Assembly: GCF_036384435.1 (NCBI RefSeq) | Contig: NZ_DASVMI010000135.1 | Span: forward strand, 8,015-72,014 | Direction: 5' to 3' | DNA: 64,000 nt | From: GSA-30 sp036384435 | GTDB lineage: Bacteria; Pseudomonadota; Gammaproteobacteria; Xanthomonadales; Rhodanobacteraceae | Shown: positions 16,907 through 26,193 of the stretch, one piece after another | Numbering within the stretch: position 1 is the first letter of the stretch | How the letters are laid out: every line of letters starts with the position of its first letter | Notes under the pieces: model-generated | Told to the model about the DNA's origin: nothing | The model's database searches: none | Seen by the model: the letters and a program-made list of their open reading frames with translations, nothing else | Program-made: the position numbers and the translations under genes

Positions 16907-19216
16907 ATGAAAGACGCCAGTGAGCCATCAAACATTGTCAGTTTGAGCCAGCGCCTGGACCCTTCCAGCGAGCGCGGTGGTGCCCTCTTGCATAATGTGA
17001 GAGACATCGCGAGCAAGCGGCTGCAACTGCTGATCAACGGCATGTTCGAGCATGTCGATGATGCCTTGTTCGACCTGGCCGAGAAGGCCGAGAACAATGC
17101 CGCCCAGATGCACTACTTCGACGGCATGCGTGAGGTGCGCAAGCGCCGCCCGGCTATCGAGCGCTCCTTTACCGCGCAGGTATCGCGCGACTTGTCGGAT
17201 TTCGCCAGCAGCTATCGTGGCCCTTCGACAGCGCCCGTGGCCGCAAGCCTGCCCCTGGGCTCGGTCGAGCTGTCGCTGGTTGCCGACAACGAATTGGAAG
17301 AATCGCTGGCCATTACCAGCATGATCGGCAAGAACGAAACGCGGCTGACGCGCGAGCTGTTCGCCGTCAACCAGCGCCTTTCGGTGATCTACGGCGGCAT
17401 CAGGATCGATGACGCCAACAACCCGGTCGGTCCGGCCGCACTGGCCCAGGCCTTCCGTGGCGCGATGCGCGAGCTGTCAGCCGACATGCGCGTCAAGTTG
17501 ATCATCTACAAGTTGTTCGACCGCTACGTCATGGCCGCCCTGGATGAACTTTACCAGGAGGTCAACAATGAGCTGATCCGCGCTGGCGTGCTGCCGCAAC
17601 TGCGACACGAAGTGCAGCGCGCGGCATCGCCACGTGCGCCAGGTTCAGCGTCGGCAGCCACGAATGCAGCCACCGATACCGCGCTGGCAGGTGATGCCGG
17701 CGAATCCTTCATCGCTGAGGACTCCAGCGCCGAACTATTGCAAACCCTGCGTACCCTGTTCAGCGCCCGTCGCGGACCGATGGATAGTCGCGCCGTATCG
17801 CTTGGCGGCCCGATCCAGGTGCCCACGGCCAATGAATTGCTTGGCGCCCTGAGCGTACTGCAGAGCCAGGCCGCCTCCGGCGTGGCCATGATGCAGGCTG
17901 GCAGCCACGCCGCTCCGCTCAGCTCGGCCGAGTTGGCCAGCGAGGTACAGCAGCTCAAGGATCAGTTGCTGGTGCAACTGGGCTCGCTGCGCGGCGAAAA
18001 GCCCGGCCATGTGGCCACGGTGGACGAAGACACCATCGACCTGGTGGGCATGCTGTTCGAATTCATCCTCGAAGACCGCAATCTGCCGGCCGAAATGCAG
18101 GTCATGCTTACGCGCTTGCAGATTCCGTACCTCAAGGCGGCAATCATCGATCGCAAGCTGTTCGCGCATCGCCAGCATCCGGCGCGCCGCCTGCTCGACA
18201 GTCTGGCCGAGACCGCCAAGGGCTGGTCTGCCGAATCGGACCGCGACCATCGCCTTTACGACAAGATCAAATCCATCGTCGATCGCCTGCTGCAGGATTT
18301 CGACGACGACCTAGGCATCTTTGACCGCCTGGGTACCGAGTTGCAGGAGTTCGTCGACACCAGCCGCCGCCGTGCCGAACTGGCCGAGCAGCGCGTGGCA
18401 GAATCCACTCGCGGCCGCGAAAAACTTGAACAGGCGCGTCGACGCGCCGCCCGCGAGATTCTTTCACGCATCGGTGACCATGCCTTGCCGCCGCTGGTGC
18501 ATGGCGTGCTGACGCGCGCCTGGGCCAACTACCTCGTGCTTACGCTGCTACGCCAGGGCGAGGAATCCACGGAATTTCGCGAAGCCTTGCGCTTCGTCAA
18601 CGAATTCATCGCCAGCACCAAGCCGGCCCGAGAGGCGGATGACCGCCGCGCCCTGCGCCAGATGCTGCCTGGCATCGAGCGGGCCCTGCGTCGCGGTCTG
18701 GCCAACGTCGCTTTTCAGGAAAGCGACATCGAGCGCCTGCTGGCCCAGTTGCACACGTACTACCGCCACCAGCTTGGCGAAGCGTTGCCGGAAGAGGATG
18801 TCCGGGCCATCGAAGAACCGACCACGTTGCCGATTCCCGAGAGCATCCAGGCCGTGGTCGAACCTGAGCCCATGGAAGAGCCCGAGCCGGAACTAACGAC
18901 CGAAGAATCCTTCGAGGAAAGCTCCGAACTGTTGCAGGTGCGCGAGCTAAAACCCGGTAGCTGGCTGGAATTCACCAATAGTGACGGCGAAGTCGAACGC
19001 GCCAAGCTGTCTTGGATCAGTCCGATGAGCGGGCGTTACCTATTCGTCAATCGTCGCGGCTTGAAGGTGGGTGATTATTCGCCCTACGAGCTGGCCTCGG
19101 CGATGGTAGCCGGCGCGGCACGCATCCTCGATTCGACAGCGCTGTTCGATCGCGCCCTGGATGCTATTGTTGGCCGTCTCAGCCAGACTGCGGCCGCATC
19201 CGCCCATCGAGAATGA
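16907..19216 (+). CDS. DUF1631 domain-containing protein
   Basis: The protein is 769 residues, cytoplasmic, with no signal peptide or membrane segment. It matches the DUF1631 family over its length. It is mostly helical, with a Glu-rich acidic linker near residues 640-690 and a C-terminal small beta domain (LKPGSWLEFTNSDGEVERAKL, then SPMSGRYLFVNRRG) that looks PilZ-like. The start at 16907 has AGGGG upstream and is preferred over the in-frame start 35 codons earlier. Its stop overlaps the nadC start by four bases. The function is unknown; a PilZ-like end would suggest cyclic-di-GMP-related signalling, but that is inference. Confidence 0.85.
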   Translation: MKDASEPSNIVSLSQRLDPSSERGGALLHNVRDIASKRLQLLINGMFEHVDDALFDLAEKAENNAAQMHYFDGMREVRKRRPAIERSFTAQVSRDLSDFASSYRGPSTAPVAASLPLGSVELSLVADNELEESLAITSMIGKNETRLTRELFAVNQRLSVIYGGIRIDDANNPVGPAALAQAFRGAMRELSADMRVKLIIYKLFDRYVMAALDELYQEVNNELIRAGVLPQLRHEVQRAASPRAPGSASAATNAATDTALAGDAGESFIAEDSSAELLQTLRTLFSARRGPMDSRAVSLGGPIQVPTANELLGALSVLQSQAASGVAMMQAGSHAAPLSSAELASEVQQLKDQLLVQLGSLRGEKPGHVATVDEDTIDLVGMLFEFILEDRNLPAEMQVMLTRLQIPYLKAAIIDRKLFAHRQHPARRLLDSLAETAKGWSAESDRDHRLYDKIKSIVDRLLQDFDDDLGIFDRLGTELQEFVDTSRRRAELAEQRVAESTRGREKLEQARRRAAREILSRIGDHALPPLVHGVLTRAWANYLVLTLLRQGEESTEFREALRFVNEFIASTKPAREADDRRALRQMLPGIERALRRGLANVAFQESDIERLLAQLHTYYRHQLGEALPEEDVRAIEEPTTLPIPESIQAVVEPEPMEEPEPELTTEESFEESSELLQVRELKPGSWLEFTNSDGEVERAKLSWISPMSGRYLFVNRRGLKVGDYSPYELASAMVAGAARILDSTALFDRALDAIVGRLSQTAAASAHRE

Positions 19217-20070
19217 CATCCAGACCGAATCTTGACCCGCCCTCATCAGAGTTGATCGAGGGCGATGTCGCTCGCGCCTTCGCCGAGGACATCCGCAGTG
19301 GCGATGCCACCGCTCACCTGATCGAAGAACACACCCACGCCCGTGCCGCACTGACGTGCCGCGAGCATGCAGTAATCGCCGGCATTGCATGGTTCGATGC
19401 CTGTTTTCGCAAGCTCGATCCTGCCGTATCGATCGACTGGAAAGTCCAGGACGGCGACACGGTGGCTCCCGGCGACGTGATCTGCCACATCGAGGGCAAC
19501 GCGCGCGCGCTGCTGAGCGCCGAACGCTCGGCTCTGAATTTCCTGCAACTGCTCTCCGGCACCGCGACCGCCACGGCCGAACACGTCGCCAAGGTCGCCG
19601 GCACGCGCACTCGCGTGCTCGATACGCGCAAGACCGTGCCAGGCATGCGACTGGCGCAGAAGTACGCCGTGCGCTGCGGCGGTGGCCACAACCATCGGAT
19701 TGGCCTGTTCGATGCCATCCTGGTCAAGGAAAATCACATCATGGCCGCTGGCAGCATCAAGGCTGCCGTGGAAGCGGGCCGGCGCCTGCATCCGGAGCTG
19801 CTGCTGGAAGTGGAAGTAGAAAATTTCGACGAGTTGAACCAGGCCATCGAAGCGGGCGCGGACCGCATCATGCTGGACAACTTCACGCTGGCCGACATGC
19901 ATGAAGCCGTGCGTATCACCGCAGGCCGCATACCACTGGAAGTCTCGGGCAACGTCGACATGAATACGATCGGCGACATCGCCGGTACCGGCGTGGATTT
20001 CGTCTCGGTCGGCGCGCTGACCAAGCATGTCCGTGCGGTGGATCTGTCCCTGCGCTTGCAGTTCGATTGA
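19213..20070 (+). CDS. nadC: Nicotinate-nucleotide pyrophosphorylase (quinolinate phosphoribosyltransferase)
   Basis: The protein is 285 residues. NadC converts quinolinate and PRPP to nicotinate mononucleotide in NAD synthesis. Visible motifs: AERSALNFLQLLSGTAT, the TRKTVPGMR substrate-binding loop, the HRIGLFDAILVKENH segment with catalytic Lys and Glu, MLDNFT, and EVSGNVD. It is translationally coupled to the DUF1631 gene (ATGA overlap). Confidence 0.97.
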   Translation: MTSRPNLDPPSSELIEGDVARAFAEDIRSGDATAHLIEEHTHARAALTCREHAVIAGIAWFDACFRKLDPAVSIDWKVQDGDTVAPGDVICHIEGNARALLSAERSALNFLQLLSGTATATAEHVAKVAGTRTRVLDTRKTVPGMRLAQKYAVRCGGGHNHRIGLFDAILVKENHIMAAGSIKAAVEAGRRLHPELLLEVEVENFDELNQAIEAGADRIMLDNFTLADMHEAVRITAGRIPLEVSGNVDMNTIGDIAGTGVDFVSVGALTKHVRAVDLSLRLQFD

Positions 20071-20277
20071 CCCCATCCGGGGACGGGAGACTGGTAGCGG
20101 GGGCGCCCAGTGGGGCGTCTTCGCCAGTTCCAGGCTTGCCTGGGAGTCCTCGCAGCCAGGCAGGGGCATTGAATGCGGACTAGCGCCTGCCATCTCCTGG
20201 CGACATTCCGCGACAAGCCACTCAAGGTGGCGAAGGCGGCCTTGCAACACCCGAACCTCACCCCCACACTCGGCGGC

Positions 20278-20676
20278 ATGGGCACACTCTCCGACCTGCT
20301 GTCGCTATTGGCATTATTGGCCATCGTGGGTTCTTGGCTGAAATTCCATCGCGCACGCGATCGGGCCACGGGCGAAGCCCGTCGGCAATGCGAGCGCTAC
20401 GGTCTGCAGTTGTTGGATGAAACGGTAGGGTTGCGACGCATCCGCTTTCTACGTGTTGATGGACGTCTGAGCATCGAGCGTTGCTATGCTTTTGACGTAA
20501 GCATTGATGGCGATGATCGCGAGCCGGGGCAGCTGTGGCTGATCGGTGACACCATGACCTCCCTGAGCCTGCCTACCGTGCAATTGCAGATCCCCGAGTC
20601 TCGGCATGCCGTTCTGGCCGAAGATGGAGATGACAATATCCTTCCCTTCAGGCCACGCGATCGTCATCTGCATTGA
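20278..20676 (+). CDS. DUF3301 family membrane-anchored protein
   Basis: The protein is 132 residues: one N-terminal transmembrane helix (LSDLLSLLALLAIVGSWL), then a basic segment (KFHRARDRATGEARRQC) and a cytoplasmic domain typical of DUF3301 (CERYGLQLLDETVGLRRIRF, IERCYAFDVSIDGDDR). The start at 20278 fits the family length. Further upstream in-frame starts give non-homologous sequence. The function is unknown. Confidence 0.85.
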   Translation: MGTLSDLLSLLALLAIVGSWLKFHRARDRATGEARRQCERYGLQLLDETVGLRRIRFLRVDGRLSIERCYAFDVSIDGDDREPGQLWLIGDTMTSLSLPTVQLQIPESRHAVLAEDGDDNILPFRPRDRHLH

Positions 20677-20681
20677 AGAAG

Positions 20682-20705
20682 AAAGCCCCGCCATGGCGGG
20701 GCTTT
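20682..20705. terminator. Bidirectional terminator between convergent DUF3301 and sspB genes
   Basis: A 10-bp perfect stem (20682-20691 with 20696-20705) has loop CATG, an AAA side and a TTT side. It lies between two converging genes only 31 bases apart and overlaps neither. Confidence 0.8.
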
Positions 20706-20707
20706 CG

Positions 20708-21157
20708 TTACTTGACCACCCGCAGATGCGAGGTCGAGCGCTTGGGCTTGTCGCCACCCTCATCACCGTCGCTGGTCGGCGGCATGGGATCATCGCCGTC
20801 GGGCCCTGACGGTGGCATATCGCCTCCCTCCTCGGCCGGAAACATCATGCCCTGGCCGTTTTCCTGGGCGTAGAGCGCCAATACTGCCTGGATCGGGATA
20901 TAGATCTGCTGGCTCACTCCCGAGAAACGGGCCTGGAAGCTGATCCATTCATTGCCAAGGTCAAGATTGGCCACGGCGCGCATCGCCAGGTTCAGTACGA
21001 CCTGACCATTCTTGATCACCTGCGGCGGCACGCGCACGCCTTCGCGCGTGGCATCGACCAGGATATAGGGCGTGAGGTTGTTGTCGGAGATCCAGTCATA
21101 GATAGCCCGCAGCAGGTACGGACGATTGGAGCTCATCGGTGGTTGTTGGTCGGTCAT
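20708..21157 (-). CDS. sspB: ClpXP protease specificity-enhancing factor SspB
   Basis: The protein is 149 residues. The N-terminal substrate-binding domain (about 10-115) shows PYLLRAIYDWISDNNLTPYI, VPPQVIKNGQVVLNLA and ISFQARFSGVSQQIYIP, all typical of SspB, which captures ssrA-tagged proteins. A flexible acidic Gly/Asp/Pro linker follows, and then a C-terminal basic/hydrophobic tail (TSHLRVVK) that matches the ClpX-binding XB motif. The start at 21157 (or 21136) is chosen over a longer frame with unrelated sequence. It is downstream of sspA, as in many proteobacteria. Confidence 0.95.
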   Translation of the reverse strand: MTDQQPPMSSNRPYLLRAIYDWISDNNLTPYILVDATREGVRVPPQVIKNGQVVLNLAMRAVANLDLGNEWISFQARFSGVSQQIYIPIQAVLALYAQENGQGMMFPAEEGGDMPPSGPDGDDPMPPTSDGDEGGDKPKRSTSHLRVVK

Positions 21158-21321
21158 CGAATCAGCCTGTCTGGTGGCCCCGACGAGTACTCCCGTCGAA
21201 AACTCGTGTCTGGGGCCTGCCCGTGGTGCAACGTGGCGCCTGCCCGGTATACATCCAGGCTGCGGCACTCACGTTAAAAGAAGGATAAGTGTAAAGCCAG
21301 CACCGGGCCGAAACGAAGCCC

Positions 21322-21945
21322 TCAGGCGCGCATCACGCGTTCTTCGGCGGTCAAGCTGCGCGAAAAGCCCTGGCTGTGAAACAAGCGCTCGCCATAGTCG
21401 AGGATTGGCTTACCCTCACGGCCCAGATCCACTCCCAGCCACGGCAAGCGCCAGACCACAGGAGCCACCAGGCAGTCGGCCAGGCTCATTTCGGCATTGA
21501 GGAAAAATTTCGATGCCTTGAACAGCGGTAACGAGGCCAGTAACTGTTCGCGAAGCTGCTTGCGGGCCGTATCGACAGACTTGCCACCCTCGGCAATGGC
21601 CTGGATATGCGGCAGCCAATCCAGCTCGATACGTACACAAGCCAGCCGCAATCGCGCACGCGACAAGGGATCGATCGGCATGAGCGGCGGGTGCGGATAG
21701 CGCTCGTCGAGGTATTCGCAGACCACGGCTGTGTCGTAGAGCACCAGGTCACGGTCGGCCAGGGTCGGCGTGCCGCCGTAGGGATTGAGATCGAGCAAGT
21801 CTTCCGGCGGCTTGAGCGGATTGACTTCAATGCGATCGTAGGTGACGCCCTTGGCAGCCAGGACCAGACGGACCCGGTGGCATTGAACGTCAGTTGCTGT
21901 GGTGTACAGGGCGAGTACGGTACGCGAACGTGCGCTTTGAACCAT
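21322..21945 (-). CDS. sspA: Stringent starvation protein A (GST-fold RNA polymerase partner)
   Basis: The protein is 207 residues. A thioredoxin-like N-terminal domain (VLALYTTATDVQCHRVRLVL, NPYGGTPTLADRDLVLYDT) and an all-helical C-terminal domain give a GST fold. In E. coli SspA binds RNA polymerase and aids transcription under starvation; it lacks glutathione transferase activity. The PHPPLMPIDPLSRARLRL segment resembles the SspA surface pocket. AAGGAG precedes 21945. It belongs to the petABC-sspAB run. Confidence 0.92.
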   Translation of the reverse strand: MVQSARSRTVLALYTTATDVQCHRVRLVLAAKGVTYDRIEVNPLKPPEDLLDLNPYGGTPTLADRDLVLYDTAVVCEYLDERYPHPPLMPIDPLSRARLRLACVRIELDWLPHIQAIAEGGKSVDTARKQLREQLLASLPLFKASKFFLNAEMSLADCLVAPVVWRLPWLGVDLGREGKPILDYGERLFHSQGFSRSLTAEERVMRA

Positions 21946-22023
21946 GCGCTTCTCCTTATGCTTCTCCCCTTCCATCGGCAGGCGACGCTTCCCTCGCCGC
22001 CCGCCCCAGATATCGAATGCCTG

Positions 22024-22758
22024 TTAGTGCACGTCCTTCCAGAATTCCTTCTTGAGCATATAGGCCAGGAAGGTGAAACCGGCGAGGAACAGCAGCACCC
22101 AGATGCCGTAATGCTGGCGTTGCAACGCCGCGGGCTCGGCGGCATATTCGAGGAAGTTGGTCAGGTCACGCGTGGCCTGATGGTATTGCTCGGGCGAAAG
22201 CTTGCCGGGGTGCGCCAATTCGAGCTTCTCGACCGTATCCTCGCCTTCCTTCTTGACCGCGATCTGGGTGCCTTGCAGTTCCCACAGCGGATTGGGCATC
22301 GAGGCGTTCGGGAACACCACGTTGTTCCAGCCCACCGGGCGGCTCGGATCCAGATAGAAGGCATTGAGGTAACCGAAAACCCAGTCGGCCCCCTTGGCAC
22401 GCACTTCCAGCGAGAGATCCGGTGGAGCCTTGCCAAAATACTGCTGGGCGTTGGCTTCGGGCATGTGCGACACAACCGGCTCACCAAACTTGGCGCCAGT
22501 CATGTTGAGGTTGTCCATCACGTCTTTTTCCGACAGACCCAAGTCCTCGGCCAGGCGTGAATAGCGCACATACTTGAGCGAATGACAGCCCACGCAGTAG
22601 TTGAAGAACAGCTTGGCACCGCGCTGCAAGGAAGCCTGGTCACCGACATTGGTGCCCGCTGAGGGCAGGCCGCCCTCTTCGGCCGCCATGGCCGAAGATC
22701 CCACGCCGACCAACAGTCCGAACGCCAGCGCAATCGAAGAGAAAACCCGCTTAGTCAT
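22024..22758 (-). CDS. petC: Cytochrome c1 subunit of the bc1 complex
   Basis: The protein is 244 residues. It has an N-terminal signal peptide (ending SSAMAAEEG) and the heme c motif CVGCH near residue 55. The axial Met is probably in FPNASMPNPLWEL, and a C-terminal transmembrane anchor (IWVLLFLAGFTFLAYML) ends with KKEFW. It passes electrons from the Rieske protein to soluble cytochrome c. The gene overlaps petB by eight bases. Confidence 0.96.
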   Translation of the reverse strand: MTKRVFSSIALAFGLLVGVGSSAMAAEEGGLPSAGTNVGDQASLQRGAKLFFNYCVGCHSLKYVRYSRLAEDLGLSEKDVMDNLNMTGAKFGEPVVSHMPEANAQQYFGKAPPDLSLEVRAKGADWVFGYLNAFYLDPSRPVGWNNVVFPNASMPNPLWELQGTQIAVKKEGEDTVEKLELAHPGKLSPEQYHQATRDLTNFLEYAAEPAALQRQHYGIWVLLFLAGFTFLAYMLKKEFWKDVH

Positions 22759-24052
22759 GCGTCGTCACCCGTTCCGGAACCAGCTTGGTCTTTTCCCAGC
22801 CAAGATGCGTATAGCACCCGAGAAACACGAAGTAGCCGAAGTAGATCAGCGTCATCACGCGGCCGAAGGCGTTTTCCCAGAAGGTCACGTCTACGTTGCC
22901 GAACCACTCGGGGATCACCTCTGCCACCACGCCGGCACCGACTGCTCCCAAGGCAACGAAGGAGAGCGCGAACAACCCCAACGCCCACTTGTAACCGGCG
23001 CCGCGATAGCGGATGGAGCGCACCTTGCCACCATCGATCCATGGCAATACGAACAGCAGGGCGATGGCGCCGAACATGGCCAGCACACCCCAGAAGGCCG
23101 TACCGAAGAACGACGGGATCATGCGCAAGATGGCGTAGAACGGTGTGAAGTACCAGACCGGCTTGATGTGCGAGGGCGTGACCAGGTTGTTCGCCGGCAC
23201 GAAGTTATCGTGTTCGAGGAACCAGCCACCGAAGGTCGGCGCAAAGAAGATAATGAACGCGGCGATCAGCAGGAAGAAGCCCACACCGACCAAGTCCTTC
23301 ACCGTGTAGTACGGATGAAACGGAATGGCGTCGGCCGGCTTGTTGGCATCCCAGCGATTGCCCTTAGGGCCGTGCTTGACGTCCACGCCGTCGGGGTTGT
23401 TGGAACCCACTTCATGCAGCGCGGCCAGGTGCAGCACCACCAGCAGCAACAGGACCAGCGGCAAAGCGATCACGTGCAACGCGAAAAAGCGGTTGAGCGT
23501 GGCGTCGGCGGGCAGGAAATCGCCCATGATCCACTGCTGCAGCGAGCTACCGATGACTGGCACCGTGCCGAACAGCGAGATGATCACCTTGGCGCCCCAG
23601 AACGACATGTTGCCCCACGGCAACACGTAGCCCATGAAGGCCTCGGCCATCAACGCCAGGAAGATCAACATGCCCAGCAGCCATACCAACTCACGCGGCT
23701 TGTGATACGAGCCATACATCAGGCCGCGGAACATGTGCAGGAACACCACCACGAAAAACAGCGACGCGCCCGTGGAGTGCATGTAGCGGATCAGCCAGCC
23801 CCACTCCACGTCACGCATGATGTACTCGACCGAGTTGAAGGCTTCCGCCGCACTCGTCTTGTAGTTCATGGTCAGGAAGATACCGGTGACGATCTGATTG
23901 ACCAGCACCAGCAGGGCGAGCGAACCGAAGTAGTACCAAAGATTGAAATTCTTTGGCGCGTAGTACTCGGTCATGTGCTTGCGATAGGTCGGCACCAGGT
24001 TCGGCGCGCGCTCGTTGACCCAATCGCCAATGCGCGAAAACACGTTTGCCAT
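22751..24052 (-). CDS. petB: Cytochrome b subunit of the bc1 complex
   Basis: The protein is 433 residues with about nine transmembrane helices. The four heme-ligand histidines sit in helices B and D (RYMHSTGASLFFVVVFLHMFR and ALHVIALPLVLLLLVVLH). The Qo-site PEWY motif reads PVWY here (HIKPVWYFTPFYAILR), a replacement of the usual Glu that I recall as a known variant in beta- and gammaproteobacteria. Its ATG overlaps the petA stop by one base (TGATG). Confidence 0.96.
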   Translation of the reverse strand: MANVFSRIGDWVNERAPNLVPTYRKHMTEYYAPKNFNLWYYFGSLALLVLVNQIVTGIFLTMNYKTSAAEAFNSVEYIMRDVEWGWLIRYMHSTGASLFFVVVFLHMFRGLMYGSYHKPRELVWLLGMLIFLALMAEAFMGYVLPWGNMSFWGAKVIISLFGTVPVIGSSLQQWIMGDFLPADATLNRFFALHVIALPLVLLLLVVLHLAALHEVGSNNPDGVDVKHGPKGNRWDANKPADAIPFHPYYTVKDLVGVGFFLLIAAFIIFFAPTFGGWFLEHDNFVPANNLVTPSHIKPVWYFTPFYAILRMIPSFFGTAFWGVLAMFGAIALLFVLPWIDGGKVRSIRYRGAGYKWALGLFALSFVALGAVGAGVVAEVIPEWFGNVDVTFWENAFGRVMTLIYFGYFVFLGCYTHLGWEKTKLVPERVTTHD

Positions 24053-24657
24053 CAGCCCTTCTCCCCGGGTGCCACGCCGATCTGGATATGCGTGTCATCG
24101 ATGAAGTGATAGTCCGGCACCAGCAGGTTCTTCGGCGCGGGCACGCCCTGATACACACGGCCGGCCATGTCATAGCGCGACTTGTGGCAGGGACAGTAGA
24201 AACCGCCCTTCCAGTTCGGGTCGAACGGTTCGGGCTTCATCACGGGAACGAAATCGGGCACGCAGCCCAAGTGGGTGCACAGCCCAACCAGTACCAGCCA
24301 TTCTGGCTTGATCGAGCGGTTGGCGTTCTGCGCGTACTTGGGCTGCTGTTCGGCGGAGATGGCGTCCGACTTGGGATCGACCACACGATCGTCCTGGCTG
24401 GGCAGCGCGTCGAGCTGGGCCTTGCTTCGATGAATGACGAAGACGGGAAGACTGCGCCACGCAAAGGTGACCATCTGCCCCGATTCGATCTTGCCGATAT
24501 CGGCGGTGACCGGAGCGCCGGCCGCCTTGGCCCGCGCACTGGGCTCCCAGGATTTGATAAAGGGCACAACCGCCGCGACGACTCCCACGCCACCGACCAC
24601 TGCCGTAGTCGCTGTGAGGAAACGGCGGCGGCCATGATCGACGACTTCATTCGCCAT
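24052..24657 (-). CDS. petA: Rieske iron-sulfur subunit of the bc1 complex
   Basis: The protein is 201 residues. It has a twin-arginine-type anchor (HGRRRFLTATT, then a hydrophobic helix), a flexible hinge, and the Rieske fold with cluster ligands in CTHLGC and CPCHKS. It takes an electron from quinol at the Qo site. The start at 24657 has GGAGAG upstream. It is the first gene of petA-petB-petC, followed by sspA and sspB, and divergent from the DegS-like gene. Confidence 0.96.
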   Translation of the reverse strand: MANEVVDHGRRRFLTATTAVVGGVGVVAAVVPFIKSWEPSARAKAAGAPVTADIGKIESGQMVTFAWRSLPVFVIHRSKAQLDALPSQDDRVVDPKSDAISAEQQPKYAQNANRSIKPEWLVLVGLCTHLGCVPDFVPVMKPEPFDPNWKGGFYCPCHKSRYDMAGRVYQGVPAPKNLLVPDYHFIDDTHIQIGVAPGEKG

Positions 24658-24844
24658 CAGGCTCTCCGGTACTTGCATGCCATTGAGGTGCAGGGACTAC
24701 CGACCCACTCAAACCAGAATCTGTTATCCCCAAAAATCGCGTTAGTGTAGCGTCAGGCCCTGGTCCGTACAATCAAAGCTATTCGTGGGCCGACGCCCCT
24801 CCAACCTTAGCCTACGTAAGCTCTCCAGCGAAACTTTTCACGAC

Positions 24845-26038
24845 ATGAAACATGCCACCGGCACGCTCGCCTTCATCGCCCGCTTCGTCGTCATCGGGCT
24901 CGCGGCTGCCTTCGTGATCAGTCTCTTATGGCCAGGCGTGGGCAACAGGCTACGTTCCCGCCTGGGCATCACGCACATGCCAGCCGCCGCCGTAACGACG
25001 AACCAGGCTGCCATGACACCGGCACCTATGGGCGCGTCCGGGCCGGTGTCCTATGCCGATGCAGTGGCGAAAGCAGCGCCGGCGGTGGTCAATATCTATG
25101 CAAACAAACTGGTGACCGCACGGGCGATGCAGATGTATTCCGATCCGGTGCTGCGTCGTCTGTTCGGCGGCGTCCCCACCGGCCCGTCGTACCAGAAGCG
25201 CGAGCAGAGTCTTGGCTCGGGCGTGATCGTCAACAACCAGGGCTATGTGCTGACCAACAACCATGTCATCGCCAACGCCGATGACATCCAGGTATTGCTC
25301 TATGACGGACGCGTGGCCAAGGCCCATGTCGTGGGGGCGGACGACGAGACCGACCTGGCCGTGCTGAAGATCGATGCCGCCAACCTGCCCGTCATCCAGA
25401 CCGCCGATGAAAAGCACGTGCGCACGGGCGACGTGGTGCTGGCCATTGGCAACCCCTTCGGCCTGACCCAGACGGTAACCATGGGCATCGTCAGCGCCGT
25501 CGGGCGCCAGTTGTCCAGCACCAGCCCGGAAGACTTCGTGCAGACCGACGCCGCCATCAATATCGGCAACTCCGGCGGGGCTCTGATCAACACCAACGGT
25601 GAGCTGGTAGGCATCAACACCATCCTGATCGGTCGCCAGGCCAACGCCGAAGGCATTGGCTTTGCCATCCCGGTCGACACCGCCAAGCGCGTGCTAGAAC
25701 AACTGATCGAAACCGGCCATGTGATTCGCGGCTGGCTTGGGGCGGACTACGGTTTCGTGCCGGTCGCGGCCGATAGCGGCCTGCCCTCCGCGGCACGCGG
25801 CGCCCAGGTGACCGATGTATATCCTGGCAGCCCGGCTGCCCAGGCCGGCATCCAGGCCCGCGACATCCTGTTGAGCATCGGCTCGCAAGACATCACCGAC
25901 CCGGCGGACCTGCGCCGCCGCGAAGCCGCTCTCAAGCCGGGCAGCAAGGTGAAGATATCGGGCCTGCGCAATGGCGCGCCCTTTAGTGCTGAAGTCACGC
26001 TGGCCCAACGTCCTGCGATGACACCGACGGCGGAATGA
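24845..26038 (+). CDS. degS: Membrane-anchored DegS/AlgW-like serine protease
   Basis: The protein is 397 residues. One N-terminal transmembrane helix (ARFVVIGLAAAFVISLLW) anchors the protease in the inner membrane facing the periplasm. The trypsin-like domain has the triad His in LTNNHVIAN, Asp in DETDLAVLK and Ser in GNSGGAL. A single PDZ domain (about 290-385) follows. One PDZ plus an anchor is the DegS/AlgW layout, which cleaves anti-sigma factors of the RseA type when misfolded porins bind the PDZ. No rse genes are in the window. The start at 24845 is preferred over one 20 codons upstream. Confidence 0.88.
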   Translation: MKHATGTLAFIARFVVIGLAAAFVISLLWPGVGNRLRSRLGITHMPAAAVTTNQAAMTPAPMGASGPVSYADAVAKAAPAVVNIYANKLVTARAMQMYSDPVLRRLFGGVPTGPSYQKREQSLGSGVIVNNQGYVLTNNHVIANADDIQVLLYDGRVAKAHVVGADDETDLAVLKIDAANLPVIQTADEKHVRTGDVVLAIGNPFGLTQTVTMGIVSAVGRQLSSTSPEDFVQTDAAINIGNSGGALINTNGELVGINTILIGRQANAEGIGFAIPVDTAKRVLEQLIETGHVIRGWLGADYGFVPVAADSGLPSAARGAQVTDVYPGSPAAQAGIQARDILLSIGSQDITDPADLRRREAALKPGSKVKISGLRNGAPFSAEVTLAQRPAMTPTAE

Positions 26039-26193
26039 GCATCTAAGGCCGCTCGCCATGCGAGCTGTAAAGCCGGCAGCTGTCGCAGTTCGTAGAGGGC
26101 AAACCGGACAGCTCGCCGCTCTTCCGGTTATCTCATTACAACGAGCCTGCCGATGACTTTTACAGCCGCGGCAGCAGCAGGCTTGACCCAGGT

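Noticed and set aside
22601..24109. 502-codon open frame on the plus strand opposite petB
   Set aside because: It is rich in His, Gln and Arg, as expected from the antisense of a membrane protein; cytochrome b on the other strand is certain.
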